Of a DNA stretch of 41,187 bases, positions 7,427 through 17,096 are shown piece by piece; within the stretch, counting starts at the first letter, position 1, and every line of letters begins with the position of its first letter. Under the pieces are notes generated by a model. That model had not been told where the DNA came from. It worked only from the letters and a program-made list of their open reading frames with translations, and did not search any database. The stretch comes from Candidatus Uhrbacteria bacterium (lineage in GTDB: Bacteria > Patescibacteriota > Patescibacteriia > JACQRZ01): assembly GCA_016186045.1 (NCBI GenBank), contig JACPMJ010000015.1, positions 1-41,187 on the forward strand. Direction: 5' to 3'. A program made the position numbers and the translations under genes.

Positions 7427-10252
7427 ATGCCACTCGCAAAGATCAAAAAAAGAAATGGTGAAATTGTAGACTTTGATAGATCCCGCATTGAAGTAGCAAT
7501 TAAGAAAGCCTTCGACGAGATACAGGCGGCCTATGAACCAGCGCTTCTTATCTCGATAGTGGATAATGTCGTGGGAGAGCTGTCTGAAAAATTTTTTGAC
7601 AAACAACTTACCGTTGAGGATGTTCAAGATGTCGTGGAACACATGATCGTGCATAAGGGATTTTTTCGAGTCGCGCGCGCGTATATTATCTATCGCTATG
7701 AACATACCAAAATTCGCGAGAAAAAAAAGGAAGAAATAGTGGAAAAAATTGAAGAGGGTACGCTTTTCGTGACAAAAAAAAATGGATCAAAGGAACGATT
7801 TGATCTTGAAAAAATAAAAAAAACTCTTTCACGCCACACACAGGGTATCGAAAATGATATTGATAGTGAGATGATCATCAAACAATGCCAACGAGAGGTC
7901 TATGACGGCATTACGACGGAAGATGTAACCCGTACGCTGATTATGACGATGCGTTCACTTATTGAACGAGATCCCGCCTATTCAAAAATCACAGCGCGAC
8001 TTTTGCTTGCGAAAGTGTATAAAGATGTATTTGGCGCCGATACAGATTATTCTCATCTGAAAGAGGTGACCGCGCGCGTATTTATTAAACATATTGAGAG
8101 CGCGGTACACCATGGTCTTCTCGACGCGCGCATGCGTGAGTTTGATCTTGCAAAGATCGCATCATGTTTCATTCTTGAAAATGATGATTTGTTTGAGTAT
8201 ATGGGTCTTGAGATCTTAGTCTCGCGCTATCTTATGGAAGATCCGGAAACAAAAAAAACCATCGAGACGCCACAGATGTTTTGGATGCGTATCGCGATGG
8301 GAACGGCGATTGGTGAACGCACAGAAGATCGTGAACGTGTCGCCCGTGAGTTTTATGATGTTCTCTCTCACTTTTATTACACCCCCGGTGGACGGACACT
8401 CTTTGCGGCAGGGACAAAGAAAGCTCAACTTTCAAACTGCTTTTTGAATGTGGTTCCTGATTCACTTGAGGGTATTTTCAAGACACATGCGGATAACGCG
8501 CAGTATCTGAAGTGGTCTGGAGGGACGGGAACGTCATGGACTCCCGTGCGTGCGACCGGAGCGGCTATTGAGGGTACCGGTGTCAATAGCCAAGGACTCA
8601 TCCCCTTTTTGAAAATTGCGAATGACGTCAATGTCTCTATCAATAGAAGCGGAAAGCGGCGTGGCGCGGGGTGCGTCTATCTTGAGACATGGCACCTTGA
8701 TATTGAAGATTTTTTGGAACTTCGTAAAAATACCGGCGATGAACGGCGGCGAACCCATGATATCAACACCTCAAATTGGATTCCCGACCTTTTTATGAAA
8801 CGTGTCCAAAAAAATAGCACATGGACGCTCTTCAGCCCTGAAGAGGTTCCTGACCTTCATGAATTATATGGAAAAAAATTTGAGGAACGCTATGCTCAAT
8901 ATGAAAAGATGGCGGATGCAGGCACTCTGAAACTTTGGAAAAGAATTTCTGCGCTCGACCTTTGGAAAAAAATGCTCGCGATGCTTTTTGAGACGGGACA
9001 CCCGTGGATCACATGGAAAGATCCATGCAATATCCGCTCCCCGCAAGATCATGCGGGTGTTATCCATAGTTCAAACCTTTGCACGGAGATCACACTTAAT
9101 ACCGCACCAGATGAAACAGCGGTGTGTAATTTAGGATCGCTTAATTTTGCAAAATTCATCAAAGATGGAAAACTGGATAGGGAGCGTATCGAACGCGTAA
9201 CAAAGATCGCCGTGCGCATGTTGGACAATGTCATTGATATTAATTTTTATGCGACCGAAGACGCACGACGCAGTAACATGCGCCATCGGCCGGTTGGGCT
9301 TGGTATTCGAGGGTATCATGACGCACTCTATCAGCTTGGCATTGACTTTGACTCCGAACAAGCCCTTGCGTTCGCAGATGAATCTATGGAGGTCGTCGCT
9401 TTCTATACTCTCTTGGCATCCTCTCAACTCGCTAAAGAACGCGGCCCCTACTCCACCTACATAGGCTCCAAGTGGGATCGTGGCATTCTGCCCCATGATA
9501 CGATCGACCTTCTCGCGCATGAGCGCGGTGAAGAAATTCCAATATCAAGGAGCGGAACACTTGATTGGACAGTGGTGCGTGAATCCATAAAAAACTATGG
9601 AATGCGAAACTCAAATACCATGGCAATCGCTCCCACCGCAAGTACCGCAAATCTTGTAGGATGCATCCCGTGCGTTGAGCCGATTTATAAAAATATTTAT
9701 GTAAAGTCAAATAAAGAAGGAGATTTCCTCGTACTCAATACCTATCTTGTTCAGGCGCTTAAAAAAGCAGGCCTCTGGAATAACGACATCCTTAATAAGA
9801 TAAAATATTATGATGGAAGTATTCAAAAAATCACTGACATTCCATTGGACATTAAAAAAAGATTTAAAGAGGTCTTTGAGATTGATCAGAAATGGCTTAT
9901 TGACGCGGCGGCACGACGTGGAAAATGGATCGATCAGTCACAATCGCTTAATATTTTCTTTCGGAGCACATCCGGCAAAGAGCTGTCTGAGCTCTATTTC
10001 CATGCATGGACCAAAGGACTCAAAACAACCTACTACTTGCGCACTCTTGGCGCATCACAGGTAGAAAAATCCACAGTGAGCACCAAGGAATTTGGCTCGA
10101 CTCATATTCGTGAACAGATTTCAGCAAAAAAAAGTACAGAGATACAAGCTGAACACGTAGAGGTGTTCATACAGCGCCAGCCCCAGACAGATGAATTGGC
10201 ACGTGTTATGGCGGGAGAGGCGGTAGGAATCTGTGAGTCGTGCCAAGGATGA
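7427..10252 (+). CDS. nrdA: Class I ribonucleotide reductase large subunit with two ATP-cone domains
   Basis: Tandem ATP-cone-like N-termini (IKKRNGEIVDFD..., VTKKNGSKERFD...), SSNLCTEITLN, AVCNLGSLN, C-terminal CESCQG. Confidence 0.95.
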   Translation: MPLAKIKKRNGEIVDFDRSRIEVAIKKAFDEIQAAYEPALLISIVDNVVGELSEKFFDKQLTVEDVQDVVEHMIVHKGFFRVARAYIIYRYEHTKIREKKKEEIVEKIEEGTLFVTKKNGSKERFDLEKIKKTLSRHTQGIENDIDSEMIIKQCQREVYDGITTEDVTRTLIMTMRSLIERDPAYSKITARLLLAKVYKDVFGADTDYSHLKEVTARVFIKHIESAVHHGLLDARMREFDLAKIASCFILENDDLFEYMGLEILVSRYLMEDPETKKTIETPQMFWMRIAMGTAIGERTEDRERVAREFYDVLSHFYYTPGGRTLFAAGTKKAQLSNCFLNVVPDSLEGIFKTHADNAQYLKWSGGTGTSWTPVRATGAAIEGTGVNSQGLIPFLKIANDVNVSINRSGKRRGAGCVYLETWHLDIEDFLELRKNTGDERRRTHDINTSNWIPDLFMKRVQKNSTWTLFSPEEVPDLHELYGKKFEERYAQYEKMADAGTLKLWKRISALDLWKKMLAMLFETGHPWITWKDPCNIRSPQDHAGVIHSSNLCTEITLNTAPDETAVCNLGSLNFAKFIKDGKLDRERIERVTKIAVRMLDNVIDINFYATEDARRSNMRHRPVGLGIRGYHDALYQLGIDFDSEQALAFADESMEVVAFYTLLASSQLAKERGPYSTYIGSKWDRGILPHDTIDLLAHERGEEIPISRSGTLDWTVVRESIKNYGMRNSNTMAIAPTASTANLVGCIPCVEPIYKNIYVKSNKEGDFLVLNTYLVQALKKAGLWNNDILNKIKYYDGSIQKITDIPLDIKKRFKEVFEIDQKWLIDAAARRGKWIDQSQSLNIFFRSTSGKELSELYFHAWTKGLKTTYYLRTLGASQVEKSTVSTKEFGSTHIREQISAKKSTEIQAEHVEVFIQRQPQTDELARVMAGEAVGICESCQG

Positions 10253-10270
10253 AAAATATTTTTACTCATT

Positions 10271-11320
10271 ATGTTCTCACGATCTATGCCAATTACCATC
10301 GGAGCACAGCCGGTAGATATCAATAAGCGTCGCATTATTAACGGTGGGGATGCCGATGTGATGCAGCTCTATCCTATGCGCCACACGTTCGCATGGGATG
10401 CGTATAACGTGGGCAATGCAAACCATTGGCTTCCCACTGAGATATCCATGCAAAAAGATATCGAGCAATGGAAACATCCAACATTTCTTTCTCAGGATGA
10501 ACGAAAGGCGTTTGAGACGGTTCTTGGCTTTTTTACTACCGCGGACTCCATCGCGGCGAATAATGTCGTGCTCGCTCTCTATAAACATGTCACCTCCCCC
10601 GAGGTACGTATGTATCTCTTACGGCAAGGATATGAAGAGGCGAATCATACACACTCCTATCAGTACATCGTAGAGTCATTAGGCATGGATGAGTCCAAGA
10701 TTTTTAATATGTATCGGGAAATAGAGGCGATTTATAATAAAGACAATCTCGTCCTTACGCTCAATGATGGCATTTTTGATTCATATTTCAAAACAGGAAC
10801 ATTTGCGAGTGATCAAAAGTTTCTCGAGAATTGGATCGCCTTCGCGCTTATTATGGAGGGTATCTTTTTTTACAGTTCGTTCGCCGTCATGTTCGGTTTT
10901 CAGCGACAGAATAAACTTACCGGATCAGCAGAACAGATCCAATACATCATGCGTGATGAGTCCCAGCATCTGAACTTTGGCATCAACGTCATCAATAGCA
11001 TCAAAGAAGAACAGCCGGAACTTTGGACAAAAGAATTTCAGGACCATATCAGTGATCTTGTTCGCCGCGCCGTTGTGCTAGAGTATACATTCGCGACAGA
11101 GGTGTTTCCTACCGGTATCTTTGGCATGAATGCGGCAGGATTCAAGCAGTATATTGAGCACATTGCCGATCGGCGCCTTGAACGCGTAGGTCTTCCCGCG
11201 CAGTACCATGTGGAAAATCCGTTCCCATGGATGTCCGAGGCGATCGATCTCTCAAAAGAAAAGAATTTTTTTGAAACGCGCGTTACCGAATACAAAGTCG
11301 GCGGAGCTCTGGAGTGGTAA
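10271..11320 (+). CDS. nrdB: Class I ribonucleotide reductase small subunit
   Basis: TTADSIAANN, YEEANHTHSYQYI (E-x2-H and Tyr kept), IMEGIFFYSSFA, IMRDESQHL. Confidence 0.95.
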   Translation: MFSRSMPITIGAQPVDINKRRIINGGDADVMQLYPMRHTFAWDAYNVGNANHWLPTEISMQKDIEQWKHPTFLSQDERKAFETVLGFFTTADSIAANNVVLALYKHVTSPEVRMYLLRQGYEEANHTHSYQYIVESLGMDESKIFNMYREIEAIYNKDNLVLTLNDGIFDSYFKTGTFASDQKFLENWIAFALIMEGIFFYSSFAVMFGFQRQNKLTGSAEQIQYIMRDESQHLNFGINVINSIKEEQPELWTKEFQDHISDLVRRAVVLEYTFATEVFPTGIFGMNAAGFKQYIEHIADRRLERVGLPAQYHVENPFPWMSEAIDLSKEKNFFETRVTEYKVGGALEW

Positions 11321-13336
11321 TCAGTATCTTTTGCGCAGTTCCACACCGGTGTAATAATATTTCAAAATTTCCTCGGCTGTTTTTCCCTCCAATGCCATGG
11401 CTACCGCGCCGCGCGCGGATATGCCCACGCCATGTCCGAGGAGTGGAAGTCCTTTGCATGCCGGATCGTCTTTACTGACTAACCATGGCTTGGGTCCGCC
11501 AGCCCAGACCTCTTCCCAACTCCGTGTACGCCCATCGCTCTGCGAGTAATAGGGAGTGATGGCGAGCATATTATTATAAAACACCATCACTCCGCGAGTT
11601 TCTAAAACCGCTTGGCTTACTTTTGGCAGACGAATTTCAGAATTATATCCACGATATACCTGGTCCGCGTCGGTCGTGCGGACGGTAAATTGTTCGTCCG
11701 CATATTTTGTGCTCCGAGCGATATGATATTTCGCATAGGTTCGTGCCGCTATCGTCATGGTCTTTTGATATTCATATGGGGCATTATTTGATGTCTCCGC
11801 GATCCCTCGCAAATACTGTTCCAATGGCAAATCATTCACAATCCATAATTTGTCTGTTGAGGATGTATATCTAATCTCAAGCATCGCGCGATATTTATTA
11901 TCATTGAGCGACGAGCTCCATGACGGGCGATTTGAAAATGAAAGTATCTCAAAAATAACATCTTGATCCGGCGGCGTCTGCTCACCCATACTTGAAAAAG
12001 TGCTTGAGACATTTTGCGGCGATGTACTTGTCGCCTGTTCATTTTCTATCGCGGCGGCGATAAGTTTCCCGTTATTTTGTGCGCTTTGCGCCCCGAGAAA
12101 ACGAAAAAGACTTTGTGAGACAAACACGCCCTTGGGAGTAAGCGCAGAATATATTTTCGTAGAAAAATCAAACGTCACGGTACTCACTGATCCCGTTTCT
12201 TCAACGCTCATACGCGCACCGGTACCATCACGAATTTCATACGGAGCATTCGCAGTGATCTGGATCGGATCACGCGTGTATGTAATGCCAACGCGTATAT
12301 TTTGCTCTTGTTCCTGCATGTCATCAATAATACCGGGACGCACATATCCGTCAGGCGGCGCAAGCGCATACTGTGATTGGGACTGGTCTTCCCGTTGTGT
12401 TTGTAAAAAAGGAGTAGAAATCGCGAGCGCCGCAGGAGCTTTTGTGACGGTAATGGGAATACTGAAATCCGTGCCGGAAATTTTCATATCATCCGCAAAT
12501 AACGCAAGCCGTTCCTGATAATCTCCTGTCGCATATGGCGCCTCCAGAACAAATGTGAAATATCCGATCTGACCGGGCTCAACATTTTGAGAGAGTCCCG
12601 CGATACTGTTTGGCGATATCCACGACACATGATGAAAATAACTTTCTTTTTTCACCAATGAACGAAGCGTGAGCGCCGGAACCGTATCCGTTGTCCATAT
12701 AGTTGTCCCGGTATTTTTATATCCAACAGTAAATACCGCGGTCTGATACTGTGAAAGTGTGAGAAATTGCGCGCTCTGAATGAGTCTCAAGGCATGTATT
12801 GACGGCACCGAAACGTATTGTTGTCTTTGTTCAGCGCTCGCAATCTGATTTGGCGCATTTTTTGAAATCGGCGCTGAAAAAGAAACCCCTTTTTCCTTTC
12901 GATGTCCGGATACCGTCACGGTAAAACGGGCGTCCGTCCCTGTAATTTTTTTTCCTGCCGCATACAGCGCAAATGTTTCGCGGAATGTCCCTTCTTTTTT
13001 AGGCGCCTCAATATCAAATGTCACGTATGCAAGTTCTCCGGGTTTTGGCTGGGAAAAAATTTTTTTTACTCTGTTGCCGGATCGCCATGCGGACGCGCGC
13101 AAATAACTTTCGCCTTTCACGGATGCCCTGATCTCAAGAGTGCCGTCTTCGGATCGCCATGCCCGTGTGCCGATATTCTTAAATCCAACGGTTACCGTTG
13201 TGCGCGCAAAGGGATCCAGATGAATGTCTGATTGACTCTGAATGAGTTTCACCGCCTTGATTTGCCGAATAGAGGCGGCATAGGCGGTATGGGGCCATAC
13301 AAAAAGCACAAATGACAAAAAAACAGCGTATCTCAT
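11321..13336 (-). CDS. Secreted SpoIID/LytB-domain protein with NBR1-like Ig-type repeats
   Basis: Signal peptide MRYAVFLSFVLFVWPHTAYA; repeats of the type VGFKNIGTRAW...; C-terminal LPLEQYLRGIAE...AARTYAKYH...GHGVGISARGAVAMA. RBS AGGAGG before 13336. Confidence 0.85.
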   Translation of the reverse strand: MRYAVFLSFVLFVWPHTAYAASIRQIKAVKLIQSQSDIHLDPFARTTVTVGFKNIGTRAWRSEDGTLEIRASVKGESYLRASAWRSGNRVKKIFSQPKPGELAYVTFDIEAPKKEGTFRETFALYAAGKKITGTDARFTVTVSGHRKEKGVSFSAPISKNAPNQIASAEQRQQYVSVPSIHALRLIQSAQFLTLSQYQTAVFTVGYKNTGTTIWTTDTVPALTLRSLVKKESYFHHVSWISPNSIAGLSQNVEPGQIGYFTFVLEAPYATGDYQERLALFADDMKISGTDFSIPITVTKAPAALAISTPFLQTQREDQSQSQYALAPPDGYVRPGIIDDMQEQEQNIRVGITYTRDPIQITANAPYEIRDGTGARMSVEETGSVSTVTFDFSTKIYSALTPKGVFVSQSLFRFLGAQSAQNNGKLIAAAIENEQATSTSPQNVSSTFSSMGEQTPPDQDVIFEILSFSNRPSWSSSLNDNKYRAMLEIRYTSSTDKLWIVNDLPLEQYLRGIAETSNNAPYEYQKTMTIAARTYAKYHIARSTKYADEQFTVRTTDADQVYRGYNSEIRLPKVSQAVLETRGVMVFYNNMLAITPYYSQSDGRTRSWEEVWAGGPKPWLVSKDDPACKGLPLLGHGVGISARGAVAMALEGKTAEEILKYYYTGVELRKRY

Positions 13337-13446
13337 CACCCTCCTGTTCGTAGACCGCCCTTTTTCTTTTTCTCTTTCCTTGTGATACAATATCTGCATA
13401 TATTGCAAAAGCATTTTCTCTTATAAGTATAGCATTTTTACTCTTT

Positions 13447-14889
13447 ATTCACAGTCGCAAACATATTTCCCTTCGAAAAAAAATACTCCTCAACACCACC
13501 ATGCAAATCGCCGCGCGCGTCATCAGCGTGCTTCTTGGCGTCATTGCGTTTGGCATCATGGCGCGCTATCTGGGCCAGGAAGGATTCGGATGGTTCACGA
13601 CTACCATGGCATTTTTGAATTTTTTTGGCATCTTCGCGGACTTTGGATTGTCGCTTGTCGCCATTCAGCTTATGTCTGAAAAGGGATATGATCCGGAAAA
13701 AAGTTTTCAAAACATTTTTACGTTTCGGCTGATGACCGGAATATTTTTTTTGGGCGTTGCGCCACTTATCGCGCTGTTCTTTCCCTATCCTATTGAAATA
13801 AAAATCGGCATTGCCATTACCACCTCATCCATTCTTTTTTCTTCCCTGATTCAGATGTACACCGTGGTGTATCAGGTTCACCTGAACATGCTGATACCGG
13901 TCATCGCGGATATCATAGGACGTGTGATCACCATCGCGGGCATTATGTATGGAGTGCTGCTCAATAAGGGATTCTTTTTCATCCTTGCCGTCATTGCCGT
14001 AAACAACCTCGTGCAGGTTATCATGCTCCATTGGTACAGCGGTCACTATACGCGCGTCCGCCTTGCGTGCGATTGGCAGCTCTGGAAAGATATTTTTAAG
14101 CGCAGCTGGCCCATTGGGCTTTCAATTATTTTCAATATTATCTATCTCAAAGCTGATTCTGTTTTTCTTTCGTTCTGGCGCCCGCAAACGGAAGTAGGTA
14201 TCTATGGCGCGGCATACAATGTCATTCAGGTCCTCACCGCAGTGCCCTTTCTTTTCATCGGACTTGCCCTGGGAAGCTATACCGCCTCATGGTCCCAAGG
14301 CGATATGCCACGATTCAAGGCCCATGTCCAAAAATCATTTGATTTTTTGATACTTGGGGCAGCTCCATTGATAGTGGGAACACTTTTTTTGGCGCGTCCC
14401 ATAATGGTTATGATCGCAGGCCCGTCTTTTGAGCAATCCGGAGACATATTGAAAATCCTTATTCTCGCGGTTGGCGCTGTTTTTTTGAGCGTGCTTTTTG
14501 GAAGCCTTATCAATGTCATCAACAAACAACGGATCATGCTCATAGGATACATTGCCGGCGCCATGATCGGTGTTACTGGATACATACTTACTATTCCTAT
14601 ATATTCCTATTGGGGCGCCGCATGGGTGACAGTGCTTTCCGAATGTAGTATTTTATTGTTTGCATTTCTTATTTTTTACAAAAAAACGCGTATTGCCATC
14701 TCTCTGTTCCTCTCCGGGAAAGCGCTCCTCGCATCGCTTGCCATGGCGCTGTTTCTCTTCTTTTTTCACGGACATATCATCTTTGCAATTGTTCTGGCAG
14801 GAGGCATCTATGCGTGCGCGCTTATTCTTCTGGGAGGAATCTCCAAAAACGATCTTATACTCTTTTTCAAACGCCCATCAGCTGAATAA
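13447..14889 (+). CDS. Oligosaccharide flippase (Wzx/RfbX-like, MOP superfamily); start uncertain
   Basis: Polytopic; GVIAFGIMARYLGQEGFGWFTT. The first ATG is at 13501 but homology-like sequence extends upstream in frame (HSRKHISLRKKILLNTT). Confidence 0.8.
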   Translation: MHSRKHISLRKKILLNTTMQIAARVISVLLGVIAFGIMARYLGQEGFGWFTTTMAFLNFFGIFADFGLSLVAIQLMSEKGYDPEKSFQNIFTFRLMTGIFFLGVAPLIALFFPYPIEIKIGIAITTSSILFSSLIQMYTVVYQVHLNMLIPVIADIIGRVITIAGIMYGVLLNKGFFFILAVIAVNNLVQVIMLHWYSGHYTRVRLACDWQLWKDIFKRSWPIGLSIIFNIIYLKADSVFLSFWRPQTEVGIYGAAYNVIQVLTAVPFLFIGLALGSYTASWSQGDMPRFKAHVQKSFDFLILGAAPLIVGTLFLARPIMVMIAGPSFEQSGDILKILILAVGAVFLSVLFGSLINVINKQRIMLIGYIAGAMIGVTGYILTIPIYSYWGAAWVTVLSECSILLFAFLIFYKKTRIAISLFLSGKALLASLAMALFLFFFHGHIIFAIVLAGGIYACALILLGGISKNDLILFFKRPSAE

Positions 14890-15050
14890 TCATGGACCAG
14901 TGCAGGCTCTTGCCATTTTTTTTCTCTTCTGATATACTCTTGATAAGCCTATATCTTTGGTTTCCACATATCTTGCTTTCTTCTTTAATTTTAATCCTTT
15001 ATGATGCATATTCCTTTTCATAAGGAACGTATGCGATATGTATTTTATTT

Positions 15051-15716
15051 ATGAACCATTACGAAATCTTAGCGATTATCAGCGGAAAATATGCAGAACC
15101 AGAAGCTGCAGCTATCCTCACATCCGTTGAGCAAACAATAAAAAAACACGCGTCCGCATTCCATTATTCGCAAAATCTTGAACGAAAAAAGCTCGCGTAT
15201 CCTATCCAGCACCACTCCTATGGAACATACATTCTTATGGAGTTTGATGCTGACGCGCGTGCATTCGCATCCATTGACCATGAGATGCGGCATACCAATG
15301 AACTCATCCGATATACCATTGTCCGAAAAGAAAAAGTAGGGGCGCCAAAAGATCTCGAACGAAAAGAGCAAAGAATACAGAGCGCATCTGTACCCGGAAC
15401 AGCTCCCGTCTCTCCTCGCATGCACGTGCCAGTTCCTGTCTTTGCACAGACACGCGCGCCATCTGCCGACTTTATTCCTGCTTCACCTACCGCTCCCATC
15501 ATGCAGGCGCCGCTCCAAGAATCAGCGCCGATATCGCCCGTGTATCAGCCGGAAAAGAAAGAGGAGGTTATGCCAACGCTCGACCTTGACGCCGCGCTCA
15601 CTCCTCCAGAAGAACCACAAGCAGAATCAGAAGACACAAAGAAAAAACAAAAAAAAGTCACCTATGAAGAGCTTGACAAAAAGTTAGACGAAATTCTGAA
15701 CAACACTATTCTTTAA
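15051..15716 (+). CDS. rpsF: Ribosomal protein bS6 with long C-terminal extension
   Basis: MNHYEILAIISGKY...LERKKLAYPIQHHSYGTYILMEFDAD...ELIRYTIVRKEK, followed by about 120 aa low-complexity extension. Confidence 0.9.
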   Translation: MNHYEILAIISGKYAEPEAAAILTSVEQTIKKHASAFHYSQNLERKKLAYPIQHHSYGTYILMEFDADARAFASIDHEMRHTNELIRYTIVRKEKVGAPKDLERKEQRIQSASVPGTAPVSPRMHVPVPVFAQTRAPSADFIPASPTAPIMQAPLQESAPISPVYQPEKKEEVMPTLDLDAALTPPEEPQAESEDTKKKQKKVTYEELDKKLDEILNNTIL

Positions 15717-15731
15717 ATTTAAAAAAATCGT

Positions 15732-16163
15732 ATGGACCTCAATAAAGTCATGCTCATCGGCCGCCTGACAAAAAATCCCGAACTGCGATCTACGCCAAGC
15801 GGTCAAAGCGTCACATCATTTTCTTTAGCAACAAACCGCGTATTCACGGATGCCAACGGTCAAAAGCAGGAACGGGCGGAATTTCATAATATTGTCGCAT
15901 GGGGAAAGCTCGCGGAAATTTGCAGTCAATACCTTGCAAAAGGGCGGCGCGCGTATATTGAGGGCAGGCTTCAAACACGTGACTGGATGGGACAAGACCA
16001 GACAAAACGATACACCACGGAAGTTATCGCGGACAATATGATCATCTTAGACGCGCCATCCGGACAAGGGCAAAAACCCATTATTCCAAACGCGCCAAAT
16101 CAGTCGCCGCAAAAACAAACATCTCAAGACGAAGAACATATTATTGAAGAAATACCTTTCTAA
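15732..16163 (+). CDS. ssb: Single-stranded DNA-binding protein
   Basis: MDLNKVMLIGRLTKNPELRSTPSGQSVTSFSLATNR..., acidic C-terminal tip EEIPF. Confidence 0.95.
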   Translation: MDLNKVMLIGRLTKNPELRSTPSGQSVTSFSLATNRVFTDANGQKQERAEFHNIVAWGKLAEICSQYLAKGRRAYIEGRLQTRDWMGQDQTKRYTTEVIADNMIILDAPSGQGQKPIIPNAPNQSPQKQTSQDEEHIIEEIPF

Positions 16164-16175
16164 TATTCATGCTCT

Positions 16176-16406
16176 ATGGCAGCTCCACAAAAACAGCAAA
16201 ACAGAAAAAGGGATTGTTATTTCTGCGTACATGCGCAGGAAGAGATTGATTACAAGGAGGCCCAACTCTTACGCAGATTCATCTCTTCATATGGAAAAAT
16301 CGCCCCACGCAGGCGTACCGGCACCTGTGCCATGCATCAACGCAAGCTCAGCCATGCCATTAAGCGCGCACGTATCATGGCGCTTCTTCCATTTGTCATA
16401 CAATAA
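16176..16406 (+). CDS. rpsR: Ribosomal protein bS18
   Basis: [64 protein letters not shown]. Confidence 0.95.
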   Translation: MAAPQKQQNRKRDCYFCVHAQEEIDYKEAQLLRRFISSYGKIAPRRRTGTCAMHQRKLSHAIKRARIMALLPFVIQ

Positions 16407-16420
16407 AGTTACACCTTCCT

Positions 16421-16987
16421 ATGGCGGTCCTTCCCTCTCTCAACTCAATACGCGTTGGCGTACGCATTCTTATCAATGGGGAGCCATGTCAAGTTGTTTC
16501 CGCAAACTTCATGCGTTGCCAACAGCGCCAGCCGGTCATGCAGACAAAGCTTCGAAATCTTATAAACGGAAAGGTCATTGAGATCAGTATTAAACCCGGT
16601 GATCGCATTGAAGAAGCGGATCTTGAAAAAAAACACGCGGATTATCTCTACAGCGATACCAAGGGCATCTACTTTATGGATACTGAATCCTACGAACAAG
16701 TATCTATTGATTCTGAAATCATCGGAGAGCGCAAAGAGCTTCTCAAAGAAGGAACTCAAATAGAGGTTCTTTATTTCAGAGAACAGCCTATTGCCGTAAA
16801 TCTTCCTCCAAAAATCGATCTCAAAGTAACAAGCGCACCCCCGGGCATTCGAGGTGACTCATCCGGCAATGTGACAAAGCAGATCACACTGGAAACAGGG
16901 CTCATAATCAATGCGCCTCTTTTTATTAAAGAAGGAGATATGGTGCGCGTGAACACCGATACCATGGAATATGTAGAGCGAGCCTAA
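16421..16987 (+). CDS. efp: Translation elongation factor P
   Basis: VRILINGEPCQVVSANFMRCQQRQPVMQTKLRNL...APPGIRGDSSGNVTKQITLETGLIINAPLFIKEGD. Confidence 0.93.
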   Translation: MAVLPSLNSIRVGVRILINGEPCQVVSANFMRCQQRQPVMQTKLRNLINGKVIEISIKPGDRIEEADLEKKHADYLYSDTKGIYFMDTESYEQVSIDSEIIGERKELLKEGTQIEVLYFREQPIAVNLPPKIDLKVTSAPPGIRGDSSGNVTKQITLETGLIINAPLFIKEGDMVRVNTDTMEYVERA

Positions 16988-16995
16988 GCAGCTTG

Positions 16996-17030
16996 TCCTC
17001 CTAAATTTTACGAAGTAAAATTTAGGAGGA
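16996..17030. repeat. Perfect 16-bp inverted repeat with 3-nt loop downstream of efp
   Basis: TCCTCCTAAATTTTAC-gaa-GTAAAATTTAGGAGGA. Confidence 0.8.
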
Positions 17031-17042
17031 TGAAGAGAAAAT

Positions 17043-17067
17043 AAAATCCGGCACAGCGCCGGATTTT
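17043..17067. terminator. Bidirectional terminator between efp and recA
   Basis: AAAATCCGGC-acagc-GCCGGATTTT with flanking A/T runs. Confidence 0.8.
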
Positions 17068-17096
17068 TTATATGTCACAAACACATTGTTTGTCGC

